DNA from: Galeopsis tetrahit
Taxonomy: Eukaryota > Streptophyta > Magnoliopsida > Lamiales > Lamiaceae
Assembly: GCA_963675135.1 (NCBI GenBank)
Contig: OY776131.1
Location: 37,595,381-37,659,380, forward strand
Direction: 5' to 3'
Length of the DNA: 64,000 nt
The notes under the pieces are model-generated. The model did no database searches. It had not been told where the DNA came from and saw nothing but the letters and a program-made list of their open reading frames with translations. Shown in pieces: positions 11,789 to 24,200 of the stretch; within the stretch, counting starts at the first letter, position 1, and every line of letters begins with the position of its first letter. The position numbers and the translations under genes were made by a program.

Positions 11789-12722
11789 TAAACTCCTCCA
11801 ATTTATGCTTTCTCAGAACACTTGAACATTAATGTTGTGGAGAGTCTTCAGTAATTTGAATGAGGTTTTATGAATCAAGTTATCATGGCATGGTTGTTTT
11901 TGCATTCTGGTTAAAATTTTCATACTAATGCATATCTTATTTGATTAGAATGTGAACCAAGAACTAATCAGGAAAATTTCACATAATCCAAAGGATATAA
12001 TAAACCTAATGAAGCATATTGTTCAATTATGAGCATTTTTATCGATAAATCACTGGTTGTAGCTCTCAATATATACATCGAGCACGTATCAGAATTTAGT
12101 CGGTTTCATATAAGAGCTTCAGCCGTCCGTATAAGGTCTATTTCAAATCTTATATCGTTATAATAGAGATGTTGATGTAAACAAAATACAATATTAATCA
12201 TGTTTTGACTAAGAAAGGAGCTTTAATTCTTCTATCAAAACCTCATGTGTGCCTGGAGATGCAGTTAATTCGACTTCTTTCAGCTTCAATATCAGCATTT
12301 ATTTTTCAGGAAAAAAAAAGGTGTAATTTGACTATTCTTTTAAATTTATTCTCAACTCACCTAACAAAATGTGCCATTTATTTCTAAATCAATGGGAGCA
12401 GCTATGCTACCTAAAATATGGACCAATACTTGTGGATAAAAATAAGTAGTTATTGAATGTTGTATACTTGTATTGCTGGATTTCAGTATTGAATAAACGG
12501 GGATTTTCATCTGCAAAGACGGTGGCATTGCTTCTAATCTTTTACAGTATTTCTTCTTTCCTTATAGGGTATACAGTGGGGCCTTCAACAATCAATACAA
12601 AAGTAAATGCTAATAAAAGCGTTTAACCTGCAAATCATTGGCATAGCATTCTCTTGCAATATAAACAGGCTACTGGCCTAAAGTCTGTCTCTCATTCTAT
12701 ATCATAGTTTGTTAAAGCTCAA

Positions 12723-14207
12723 ATGGGATTTCAACTGAAGCTCTTGGGTTTAGTGGTTTTCGTACTACTAACTCTAAGCTTCTGTCAGGCCAAGAATGTA
12801 ACAATCAAAGTCATCGGATCTATACATTGCACAGATTGCATTAGGCACGAGTTTAGCAACAGCCGGGCATCTCCCGGTACATTCTTTTTTTAAATTTCGT
12901 AAAATGTAATATGTTGTTAATGTACATTTATTGTTAAAATCTACGTAGTACAGGGATTTCTGATGTTATGAGGCTATTTTAGCTAATCAGGGTAGCATCA
13001 TATCCTAGTTATAGACGCTCACCAAATTCTTTATTATCTCTAAAATGCATTTAATTGTTAAAGCATGTATTAACCTGAATGAAATTCCATCAGTTTAATT
13101 AGCCACCTCAAAAATATAGATGACAAGTTATCTCAAGGGTAATATAAAAGTAGTAAAAATACAAACTTCACCTTAATGGCTTTCTTGTACAGTTGTACTC
13201 CTTTCTCACAAATACTTTAGATAGCTTAACATCAGCTTCTCCGTTGCTTTATACAGGGGTTGACGTCTTCATAAGCTGCAAGTCAAAGAACAGAGAGACG
13301 AAAACACAGGGAAATAGTGCTATTGACAAACAAGGAAAATTCAATGTAATCCTCTCTTCTGACGAAAATTCTGTACAAGGCTGCTTTGCAAAGCTTCAAA
13401 CTGCATCATCTGGTGGTGCATGTCCCTTACAGAGTGCTCAAACTGCCTCAGTGGAACTCCTTACCACCCATCAAAATGCAACACAAACAGCGTACAATAA
13501 ACCAACAATAATCGAATTTTCACCCATCACATGCCAGTCAGCCTTCTTTTGGCCATTCCCCAACTTTACATTCTTCCCCACCTCGCCTCCGCCACCAGAG
13601 TATGCTCCACCACCATCGGAGGCTCTCCCCCCTGTTCAACCACCACTTCCACCAGTGGAAGACTCAATCCCACCACCAGCTCCAGCATCAGAACCACCCC
13701 AACTACCTCCATCCCTTCCACCACCATCGCCTAAAATTGAAATTCCACCACCAACACCAGCCCCAGTACCAGCATTTCAAAGCCCTCAAAACGCGCCAAA
13801 ACCTACAATCAAGAATCCGTCTCCACCGCCTCTCCCAATCAAAGAACCTCTACCACCACTCCTTACGCCAATTCCACCCCCTACTCCCCAGTTCCAACAT
13901 CCAATTCCTCCTATTCCACTAAAAAAGCATAAAAAACCCCCATTTAATCAAAACACCAATTGCTCCTCCACCAACCCCAGTATTATCAGCTCCGCCACCA
14001 CACCCCGAAATCGTAAATCCTCCACAACCACAACCTCAACCACCATCACCACTTCCCAAACATGAAAACCCAACCCCACCAAGTGAGAAAAAGCCATGTT
14101 TCATTCCCAGAGCTCCTCCTGTTCCACAACTTCCTCCAACCCCCCAGGCTCCAAGAAAGTATTTCAACGCACCAAAATCGAAATCCAAACCTCCACACTC
14201 CGTGTAG
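12723..14207 (+). CDS. Third proline-rich protein gene, frame broken near 3' end
   Basis: Paralogue of the two PRP genes. Exon 1 is 12723-12876 (signal peptide, cleavage near QA|KN; then VIGSIHCTDC). A 380-nt GT-AG intron follows and exon 2 starts at 13257, in the same phase as its paralogues. Exon 2 encodes the Ole e 1-like domain (VFISCKSKNRETK, CFAKLQTASSGGACP, ITCQSAFFWPFP) and a Pro-rich region of the PPPPAP kind, without YKPP repeats. The frame as given runs to 14065 and ends in Thr/Ser-rich sequence unlike the family. The +1 frame from about 13.94 kb to the stop at 14205-14207 gives a Pro-rich stretch and KKPCFIPRAPPVPQLPP, matching the family C-terminus. So one base is gained, or two lost, in the A6/A6/C5 runs at 13921-13941. 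It may be a real mutation or a homopolymer sequencing error. Confidence 0.8.
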
Positions 14208-14450
14208 TATTCTCATTCCTAATATATCTACTTTTCTTATGGAAGATTGGAAAACGACCAGTGTGACCTCGGATTATAATTTCCACATCTAATAATCAAC
14301 CCTATATTGTTGAACATCATAGTACTTTGTAAACGATTTTGTATTCTGGTAATAAAAATCATGTTTGTTTTGTATTCTTGCCTAGAGACCCATTCCAGCA
14401 AAAGAACTATATTCAAATTGAAACAGGAGAAAAAAATTACAAGTTTCTTA

Positions 14451-14606
14451 TCAGGCATTTCATCATACACTTGTTTGATGGAAATAATTAATCAATATAA
14501 TGAAGAGTTTGCAAGCACCAAACAAGTGTTTGACGAAATACCTGAGAGAAAATTGGTTCGTTATTGGACCTCTTTGATTTCTGGGCATAATGCTATATTT
14601 GCACAA
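14451..14606 (+). pseudogene. Fragment of a PLS-class PPR gene
   Basis: The frame includes FASTKQVFDEIPERKLV then WTSLISGHNA, close to the common plant PPR phrase (A.QVFDEMPER..V.WTSLISGY) of DYW/E-class organelle RNA-editing factors. Only about 1.3 repeats are visible. Nothing upstream or downstream continues the array, so this is a remnant, not a gene. Confidence 0.5.
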
Positions 14607-14928
14607 TACTTTCCAGACTTGCAGCATCCAATTCCATGGCAATTTTCATGATCTTTTCAGTAAACATGGCAGTGATTAGCAAAAACGGGAATGGAGGTAT
14701 TCTGCAGCAATTATTTTAATCGTTAATTTATATGGTAACCCATTAAAAAATATATATCAACTAATACTCCATTTATAAATAAATGACTTTTTAATTTTTG
14801 TCGATGAAATTAAGTAGAAAATAGGAGTATTTAAAAAAGACTTAAAACATAATTAAATTGTATAAAAGCATAATTAAAAAAGACTTAAAACATATAATCA
14901 AATTTGGGCTTGATTCAAGTTGAATGGG

Positions 14929-14977
14929 TCGTTCCCACATATGGGCTTAGGCCCAACAAGTATCAAAACAAAGCAGC
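14929..14977 (+). promoter_or_regulatory. V-ATPase c promoter: site II-like GGGCC motifs
   Basis: Near-palindromic TGGGCTTAGGCCCA (14942-14955) and AGCCCACC just downstream resemble site II elements (TGGGCY) found upstream of plant housekeeping genes and bound by TCP factors. They lie about 150 nt before the start codon. A CT-rich leader (about 15001-15038) follows. Confidence 0.45.
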
Positions 14978-15112
14978 CCACCAATCATTACAGCAATAAT
15001 ATCTCTCTCTCCTCCCTCGCTCCCCCTCTCTCTCTATCACTCACAGATCTGAAGACGAAACTCCAGCTGAGGTTTTTTGTGATCTTAACACTAAATTCAA
15101 TCTGAAACGAGG

Positions 15113-17269
15113 ATGTCGTCGACCTTCAGCGGCGATGAAACAGCTCCCTTCTTCGGGTTTCTCGGCGCCGCTGCCGCTCTCGTCTTCTCCTGTAAGTTTC
15201 CCCAAAATCCCCCCCTATCTTCTCCTGTTCATTATTTGGTGGACTTAATCTCTAACGTATTTTTCTTGTCTTCAGTTTTTATCTGTTGTATGCTTATTTT
15301 TTTGCTTTAATTGCGACTATTTTGTACGGATCGTCTGAGATTATGAATTTATGTGTGGCTAATTGCAATGCACGAACTCTTTTCTCTTTTCATTATCGAT
15401 TTGGATTTATGGAATTTTTGTATATATGTGGTTTGTTTAAAGGTATGGGTGCGGCTTACGGAACAGCAAAGAGTGGAGTTGGGGTGGCATCGATGGGGGT
15501 GATGAGACCGGAGCTTGTGATGAAATCAATTGTGCCTGTTGTCATGGCTGGTGTTTTGGGTATTTATGGATTGATTATTGCTGTGATTATCAGCACTGGA
15601 ATTAACCCCAAGGCTAAGTCTTATTACCTTTTTGATGGCTATGCTCATCTCTCTTCTGGCTTGTCCTGTGGCCTTGCTGGCCTTGCTGCTGGAATGGCTA
15701 TTGGCATTGTTGGAGATGCTGGTGTTAGGTATGTTTGTTTGATGTCCAGATTTTTTTTGGTTAAGGTTGGAATATGAAGTTTTAGTTGGTTTTATTAGCT
15801 GGTTTTCATTCTATTTGGTCAATTGTGATGCAACATATTTAATCTATATGAGATGCATATTTGCAGTTAGTGCACACTGTAAAGCGTAGAAAATATAATG
15901 AATTGGTTGCTGATGCTGCTTCAGGCCTACTTTTTCTTAAAATCTATGCCCAAGATAATAAAGAGGAACGATCATTATATGACCCACATAAACAAAATTT
16001 GATATTAAGGAATATAGAACTAGCATTAACCCAAGTAGGGGGAGGGTGTGTATTAATGCCTGCCTTGACCTCCAAAATTTAAAATTGTAGAATGGATTCC
16101 ATGTCTGTTTTCTGGCTTGCTTGTTTGTTCGTGACAATTTTCCCTTGGATAATATTCTTCCGTAATTCCTGATGGAAGTACATGGTCAAGAATTATGTTG
16201 TCGATGGATTACTTAAGTTAGGATTGTTAATTGGTTTATTTACACCGTAGATGTGGATACTGAATTGAGTTGTAGGCATGAATTGGTTTTCTAAGGCGCA
16301 TGCTCTAGTATAGATTTGAGATTGTTCTTTACTTTCCTTTTATTTGCATACAGTTTTCACCTGATTCTATAAGAACCTGAATCTGTCTAGTAAGACTTTG
16401 TAACTAGTGTTCTAGTGGCATGGTAATGTATCTGCATGTTAATGAATCCTAATAAATCTCAGCAATATAAATGTTCTATTTTATAGTGCTAAATGAATGG
16501 TAAGGATGAAAATTTGATGTGTCTATAGTTCTTTGTTCTTCCAGCAGTTCTGGAAATGAGTAGCCTAATGGTCATATGATTAAGTTAAATAGGAAACACG
16601 ATGCAACCTTTGTCTGATGCCTCTTTCATACTCTCTCTCCGTCCCTCCGAAAGTTGTTCATTTGTTTTTTGCACATTGATCAAGGAATATAGTATTATGA
16701 ATAGTGGGTTGTTGAGGTACAGAGAGATAGGAAAAAGAAAAAGGTAGAGAGAGAGAGGTAGGAATGAGAAAAAGGTAGGGAGAGAGAGCGGGAGTTGAAA
16801 AAAATGGAATTGGTAACTTTCGGTGGGACACCCAAAATGGCAAAATTCGTAACTTTCGAAGGGACGGGGAGAGTATTAAATAATTCATTGGTGTTTTGCC
16901 AAATGGTTCTTGTGAAAACCTTGGGCTTGACCTTTCTATGTATCCACTAGGAGTGCAAACAAATAACTCAAGTAAAAATCATTGGCTCAATCACCTCCCA
17001 CAATTTCCAGTGTCATCCAGTTTACTCTTATGTAGTTTTGATATATAATGAATCCTTTGATTTTATTTCATGCAGTGTCATCAAGTTATTTGATACATTT
17101 TGTCTCTCATTGTATGCATTTGACTTTACCTTGCAGGGCTAACGCACAACAGCCTAAACTTTTTGTTGGAATGATCCTTATTCTCATTTTTGCTGAAGCT
17201 TTGGCACTGTATGGTCTCATTGTGGGAATTATATTGTCTTCACGAGCCGGACAGTCCCGAGCTGACTAG
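15113..17269 (+). CDS. VHA-c: V-type H+-ATPase proteolipid subunit c (16 kDa)
   Basis: Subunit c of the proton-conducting ring in the membrane sector (V0) of the vacuolar-type ATPase, acting in the tonoplast and endomembranes. Three exons, 15113-15191, 15443-15728 and 17137-17269, give 165 aa, the usual length. Both introns have GT-AG ends and split codons (TGT Cys27; AGG Arg), and joining them restores [17 protein letters not shown] and [17 protein letters not shown], almost invariant in plant VHA-c. Four membrane helices are evident. The essential proton-carrying Glu sits in helix 4 ([11 protein letters not shown], about residue 142). The C-terminus [10 protein letters not shown] is typical. 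Intron 2 (1,408 nt) contains a MITE. Single-exon open frames inside the introns are not genes. Confidence 0.97.
16631..16873. mobile_element. Stowaway-like MITE in VHA-c intron 2 (243 bp)
   Basis: Inverted ends CTCTCTCTCCGTCCCTCCGAAAG and, on the minus strand from the right, CTCTCCCCGTCCCTTCGAAAG, each next to a TA dinucleotide (16629-16630, 16874-16875). A CTCCCTCCGTCCC-type terminus with TA target is typical of Stowaway (Tc1/mariner) MITEs. Confidence 0.75.
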
Positions 17270-18079
17270 GGAACAAACTGATAATTTAAGCATACTATAT
17301 GGCAGAAATTTATTGCAACTCTGGGAAGTGGTAATGCTGTTGAAATTGAACCATGGCTTTAAATTACAATTTGTTACTATGTTATTCTTCACCAGTGCTG
17401 GTGTTTCCTTACCACGTTTATTTTGTTGTAGTGTGATGCTACTAGTAGTGTTAGATAAGAATCTGTTATTACTGAATAAGAGCACATATTACTCTGATTT
17501 CCTGTGTGCATACACCAAAATTTCAATGTTTTATTCCTCATTATATGTTAATGTTTTATTCATCACAGAAAATCTGGATTACGGTGATCTTTTCCTTTTA
17601 TAAAGGGATAAATATGTTTGAAAACCATTAGTAATGGAAAAGAGAAAATCGAAACAACAATCAAATATACTTCAACAATTTTTTTTACGTAGTTCGTCAT
17701 TAATTTGACTATCTTTGGGGGAGCTATGACGACGTGATTACAAGAAAAGAAAAAAAATATATCTCCATCTACTTAATTGGCTCAATTTTTTACAAAAGTG
17801 AATTTAGTGGGGGTATGGAGTCGAATAAAAAATCAGTATTTTGAATGATTCAATGGGAGAGATAAAAAAAAATGTTCTCAAAATAAATCGTTTTCATTTT
17901 ATACAATATGTATTACGGTATACAATTTTGGTCTTTTTTTAAATCAATTTCAGTCTTTTTTTAATCAATATTAGTGGCGCATGTTTTAGCTAAACTTGGA
18001 TGCCTTTCTTTGAAACCTTTATTTTCTACTGTGATGTATGAATGCTTTTATTGTTGATTCTGTGGAATAATATACATCT

Positions 18080-18112
18080 AAGTTCCCTCGTCAAAAAAAA
18101 AAAAAAAAAAAC
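18080..18112 (+). other. Poly(A)-tailed segment, possible retroposed 3' end
   Basis: A GGAATAATATACATCTAAG phrase runs into a 19-A run followed by CAAACAA. It looks like an mRNA or LINE 3' end. AATTTCAGTC occurs both before (about 17.94 kb) and after (about 18.14 kb), but not directly at the borders, so a TSD is not shown. Confidence 0.3.
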
Positions 18113-18355
18113 AAACAATTTTTGTTTTTTTAACAAATTTCAGTCATCTAAGTTCAAATTCGCCGAAAATTTCTGATGCAGAAAATTTTGGAAGCTTCGG
18201 CAGAATGTCCAATTTTTGTCCTTAAAATATATTTTAAAAAAATTGAAAATTTTTGAAAATTAATGATTTTTATTGTACTTTTTTTTTTAAAATCATCATT
18301 GGAGAAAGAATAAAAGGTAAATAGAGGTAGAAAAGTGAAAAGTTATAGAGATGTA

Positions 18356-18584
18356 CTCTCTCCGTACACAAAAAATGTATTCACTTCTATTTTTTAGTTC
18401 ACAAAGAATATGCTTATTCTATTTAAATAGTTAATTTTTTAGTATTTTTTTCTACTTTGTTAACAAGGTTGAGAATCTAACAACAATATTATTTACTTTA
18501 CTCCACATATCTTTTTTATAATTAAAATATAATTTTTAAAAAAAAATATATAAAAAAAAGCACAATTTTAATGCATAGGGGGAG
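18356..18584. mobile_element. Stowaway-like MITE (229 bp)
   Basis: Begins CTCTCTCCGTACAC after TA and ends GGGGGAG before TA. The interior (CTACTTTGTTAACAAGGTTGAG and a poly-A section) matches the interior of the element ending at 37426, so these are two copies of one family. Confidence 0.6.
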
Positions 18585-20982
18585 TAATAAATTTTATTAT
18601 TTACAGAAATGAGAAATTTAGGTTGAGATACTCAAAATAGATAAATTAAAAGTTTATAGGGGAACATAGAGAGTAGTATATTTATTTATCATTTTTTTAT
18701 TTTATATCTCAAAGTAATGATCTCTATCATAAAAAACTATACTTATTACTTTAGATGGATTAAGATAAAAGTTGGTGCATATGAAAAATTGAGTTTGTGA
18801 CGATGATGCAGTAGTGCAGTAGTACTTATTAGTTTAGTTTGGAACGTAGATTGTACTTTTATTTTTTTAATTTAATGATGAGGTCACTCAATTAGTTCAT
18901 GGTTTAACTTGATAAATATTCAAGGTGAAGTAGATCACGGTTGACATGGAAGCATTTTTAATTATATTTCACAGAATAATATTTAGATGTTTGCCAGTTT
19001 AATTATTAAAGTTAGTATCATCTTTATTACAGTATTTAAAGTTAATATTTTTCACATGTTACATGAATTAATTACATGATTTTAAAAAAAAAATCGAACC
19101 TAACAATTGATACATATAGATGAACACATTTATAAGTTTCAAACCTAAACCAATAGATCAATTTCTTGGAGTAAATTAATTAACTGATGTTTTACTAACT
19201 AAGATTTTGGCGGTTCTAACTTCTAAATGATAGGTTGGGTATGGTGATGTCTATTTATAAATAAAATGTTTGTTTAAGAATAAAGTAAATGACAATTTGA
19301 GTAAATAGGTAGAGGTTGGATGGTGAAGATAAAATAATATGAATGATATTATTTTCAAAAAGAGAATGAGAATAATGAACTTAGACCACCCAAAAAGAAA
19401 ATCGAGAATAATAAAATTAAATATAAGGGAGTATGATACTCTATTGTGACAAAGTCTTGGATGAGACAGTATCATATATCAAGCTCCATTTAGAATTAGA
19501 ATTAGAATTTTAGTCTGTAAAACGTGATTCGGGTAAGATCATGAGCCTAGCGATCATACAAATATAAGTAAGAAGAACATGTTTCATACACGTTTTTTTC
19601 TTTAATTTTCATTTTTGGTAAAAAAAAAAACTATTTGGAGAGACGATTACTTAAAATATGAAGTACTCATAATAACTTGATTGTAACCTCACAAAATCAA
19701 CTTAATTTTACGATTTGACAAATTTTAGTTGCACTTCATGCAATTTATGTAATTTGTAATACCACGGTCAATTTGTAATTTATACGGTATAATTTATAAG
19801 TATAGAGGTATCACTTGAAAAGTAATATGATATTACAAATTACATTATACTCTGTATAACTTGGGAGTTAGGACCTTCTAAATATAGACAGCGTGTTGTA
19901 CATGTGTCGTAATTGCCTACCGTAGACAATTAATTAGAGTCATTTAATTTTAAATATAAAGACTTAACTTGATGATATGTTAACTTTTAATAGAACCAAA
20001 ACATGAATAACATAATCGTCGCTCATCGAGAAGAAAGCATAGATTTGCAATTGAGAGAGAAGAAAAAACCCTAACTCATTTTGATATAATACAACGACAC
20101 ATAGCACGAGTCGACATCCTATCTACGTGTAGACTGTAGTAAGTAGTACTTTTGAAATCCGTGAAACACATTTTGATGGGGTTAAGCAGGTAGGTGAGTC
20201 AAAAATAGGAGAATTATTAGGTGATGTTAGTTTAGCTTTCAAATAAAGGGGACCCCATTTTCGTAAATAAACTCGTCTACATACCATGTGTAATCAATCA
20301 CCCAATTAGGCTTTGTTTGGCCCCTTTTCAAAAACAGATTAAAACCCTATCCTGACATCTCCCCTCCCCTCCTCTTGTCTTAAACAACAAATCATGCAAA
20401 AAGTAAATAAAGTGATATGCACTTTACACATAAATATAGTAATTAAATTAAGGTTTGGTCCGAAAACTACTTCTTTAGGTAGTGATTTGGATGAGGAAAT
20501 TTGATTTAAGAATGTATTTTAAGTGAAAAAATTTAAAAATATATTGATTTAAAATAACATGATTTTATGTCATTATTAATTTTCTCAATTTTAATTAAAA
20601 ATGATGGACTCAAATTTAAGTATTTAAAATTTGTTTATTTACTTTTTAATTCAAACCAGTGAAGTGAATTTAAATTGTGAATTTAAAATCAATACACCTA
20701 AATCCTTTCATTCAAATGGAACCTTAAATTTCTTTGTCTCCATTCCGGAATTATTTGCACGGAATTTTTAAGAGAAAAAGATTTAGTGATTGGTGATGAG
20801 TATTTTGATAAGGTGTAAAAAGTAAATCTATTTTATCTTGTTAACGAGCTTTTTGCGAATTATTTGTTAAATTTATATTTTACATTCGATCTGAGTTCTA
20901 AGTTTTTTCAAACTAGTTGAACTTGAGCGGTTGAGCCTAATAATATTTGACTTGTTCTTTTCGATTACATCTCTAACTTTAA

Positions 20983-21254
20983 GGAGATGTTTGTTTTGAG
21001 ATTATGGGAGATGTTTGTTTTGAGATTATGTAGGATGAGGGAAATTCTGATGAATAATAATTGTGTGTTTGTTTTGAGATTTTGAGTAGGATGAGATGTA
21101 ACTTTATGTCAAATCAAATTGTGTAGGAGTGTTTGAATGAGATGTAATAGTATGATGTATAGGTATTTTTAGGAATAAGTGTAGTTGGATGGGGAAATTC
21201 GAATGTGAAATCCCGAAGTAGAAAAAGGAGACGTCCCAAAACAAACATTACTTC
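20983..21254. mobile_element. Tourist-like MITE (about 272 bp)
   Basis: Left end GGAGATGTTTGTTTTGAGAT and right end (minus strand) GAAGTAATGTTTGTTTTGGGAC share GTTTGTTTTG-GA; TAA lies outside each end (20980-20982, 21255-21257). The left end contains an internal tandem repeat of GAGATGTTTGTTTTGAGATTATG (23 bp, two copies). Confidence 0.5.
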
Positions 21255-24200
21255 TAAGTAAAATTGGTGCTTTACATATTATACAAAAAATTACTTCAAA
21301 AATTCAAGGGCAATTATATTATGTGAGATGGAGAAAGAATATATTTTTCAACTTCTAAGTAATATATATTTTTTGTATTAAAAATGATTCTTATGTTTTT
21401 ATTATAAAAATATTACTGTATTTAACACTATTTTAGAAATAAATTATATTTCCCCTCCAAAAAAGTAATTTACTTGAAAGACGTAATTTATTTCTCTACC
21501 TTTCATAAAATTATATATTTCTCATTGCGTTCTTTTCATCTCTTGCACACCCACTCAATCAAGATTCCACACTTCATATTTGCAATGCCCTTTTCCTAAC
21601 TACATGACGTACATACATACAAACAATTCTTTTTTATTATTATTAATGGGTGGTAAAATATTGTGACAACTAAAGTTATTTATTTTTCAATGATTAGAAT
21701 CTTCCGTTTTTCTTCTTTTTGTTAATTTATTGTAATATGTAATACCACATTACTAATATAATATCACAATATTTCTTTACAAAATTCATTGAGTTAGTGC
21801 ATATGATATTACTTTATAAATCATGTAATATTACAAATTAAAAGAAATTACACAGTGCAATGAATGTGTAAGCGTAACTCAAAAAATTTATATGCAAAAA
21901 ATAGAGTTAATAACACTAAAAAAATTCTATACACACCCCATAATTTCAAATACAAAAATAAATGTATATAAAATGACTAGATAACCCTTACATTATTTTC
22001 CTCTATTAATTGAAACGTATAACTAAATTTAATGATAATATCATCATTTTATCAAATACTCATGATAAATAAATATATTTCAAATAAATTAATTAATTAG
22101 TTTGAAGTTGATGGAATTTTTAATTTTTTTTCCATATATATAGAGGATTGATTAATTAGTTTGGAGTAGATGCAAATAATTTTTTTGTGTAAGACTACTA
22201 CCATCTAATAAAATGTTATACACACCCCCACTAAAATTTAAAAATAATTTTTTATCAAATACAAATTAATAAAAAATAAAAATATAATTTAAAATTCAAC
22301 TAAATACATAAAACTATATATAAATTTTAAAAATTAATTAAAAGATAATCAATAATACGAAAAACTAAATAAAATTTGAAAATATTTTAAAAAATCAACT
22401 CAATATTAAAATGAAAAAATCAATTAAATCCAAATAAAATTTAAAAATATTAAATAAATCAAATAAAATTTATAAAATAATTAAATTAAAAATATCAATT
22501 AATGATTCAATTTTTAAAAAAAAAACTAAATAAGATAAAAAAAATTAAAGAAAAATCAACTCAATCAATATAAATATTAAAAAAATTAAATAAGAAATAA
22601 AATCTTACTTTTTTATTGATTTTTTTTTAATTTACCTTTTTTTTTATGTTTTAATAAATTTTTTCAATATTTTTAATTTTGTTTTGATGATTTATTTTTT
22701 AATTTCAGATTCTATTTAATTTTCTAAGATTTTTTTTAAAAAAAAAATTAATTATTTTTAAAGATTTAGTTAGTTTTTTTAAAATACTTTTAAATTTTAA
22801 TTACAATACATTTTTTTGTCAGATTTTTTCAAGATATTTTTTAAAAATATTTTACTCTTTATTTATGTAAGGATTATTTAGCTATTTTACATACATTTAT
22901 TTTTCGTATTTAAAATTATGGGGTGTGTATAAAATATTTAATTCTACTCTTTTTTTTATATATATAGATGAGAGATAGTGATGTGGCATTTTTTAATATA
23001 TGTGGCACCAAATTTTTCAATTCTAATTCCTTCAAAACATAAAGGATTAAAATTGATGTAAAAAATGATTAAAATTAAAAGATACAGGACATATTTTGTA
23101 AAGTTGAAATTTAAAAAAATTATTTGAGATAAAATAAAAAAAAATCCCTTACAGTAACACGTGATTGTCACTACAATAACTCGGATTTATTCTTTTAATT
23201 AAAGGGGATTTGCAAGCACAATTGACCTAAACGACCCCATGTAAATTCACAAATTTAAAGTTATATGCATCTCTCACTAGTCTTTTTATAATCTCACTTT
23301 TGGGGAATATAATCTACTTGCTCATATAATATTTACCGTAAAATTGAATATGTTATTTAATTTAATTAAATATACGATTTTCCTTCAGAAATCTTCTAAA
23401 ACATTCAAGGGCGTTTGCACGACTATCAAGAGGATGGATTGAATTTAAAAAAAAAAAAAAAAAACCTTACATCACATTCTTATTCAGCATTTGCCTAATT
23501 AATTTAATAATAAATCAACTCTTCCATTTTAAACTTGGTACATACTCGGATACTCCTCTGTTTCATAAAGTTTGAACATTTTTCAATTTATACAGAATTA
23601 ATGAATATATTTTTTTAACACATTTATCCCTTATTAATTTTTATGTTTTCATTCTCCTTTATTTTTTCTTTTTTCACATTTCTTACCTTTCCTTCCACCC
23701 TATCATTAATATATTTCCAATTTTTTTTTAGATATTAATAGGGGTAGTTTAGGGAGTTTATTGATAAAAATAGAAAAAATGATAAACTTTTTTAAATAAA
23801 ATTTAAAAAGCGTTTTAAGTTCATTAATAATTATTTCTCAAAATCAACTTAAATAGTTTGAGAATATATACCACAAAATCAGTACTATTGAAAAAGGTAG
23901 CTTTAAAGTGCCAATTATTTTTACAAGATTCATATGAATTAAGAACAAGTGTCAAAACTAAAATTTGTTTGGATGCGATTAATACATGCATGATATGCAT
24001 TAACCGTCCAATCCTGATTATTTTTGTCTTGCCTCAATTATTCAATAACCTTAACTTTGTTGGGTCATTACTCCAATAATAAAGGTATCTAATACGGAGT
24101 ATAAATTATTATCAACAAGTTTTACCTAAATAATGACACCAACTTTTGAACTAAATATAAATTACTGCACATTTTGATAATGTTGTCAATTTCATATAAA

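Larger units (their letters stand above)
6893..12742 (+). repeat. Tandem segmental duplication, unit 2 (carries PRP gene 2)
   Basis: Second unit, collinear with 2797-6897. It is longer mainly because of a 2,013-bp element inserted at 9776-11788. The unit ends inside the first codons of gene 3, at AAGCT 12738-12742. Coding DNA of the two genes is far more alike than the flanks, where small indels are common. Confidence 0.85.

Noticed and set aside
15861..16082. 73-aa frame in VHA-c intron 2
   Set aside because: No recognisable domain; the flanking exons join perfectly without it.
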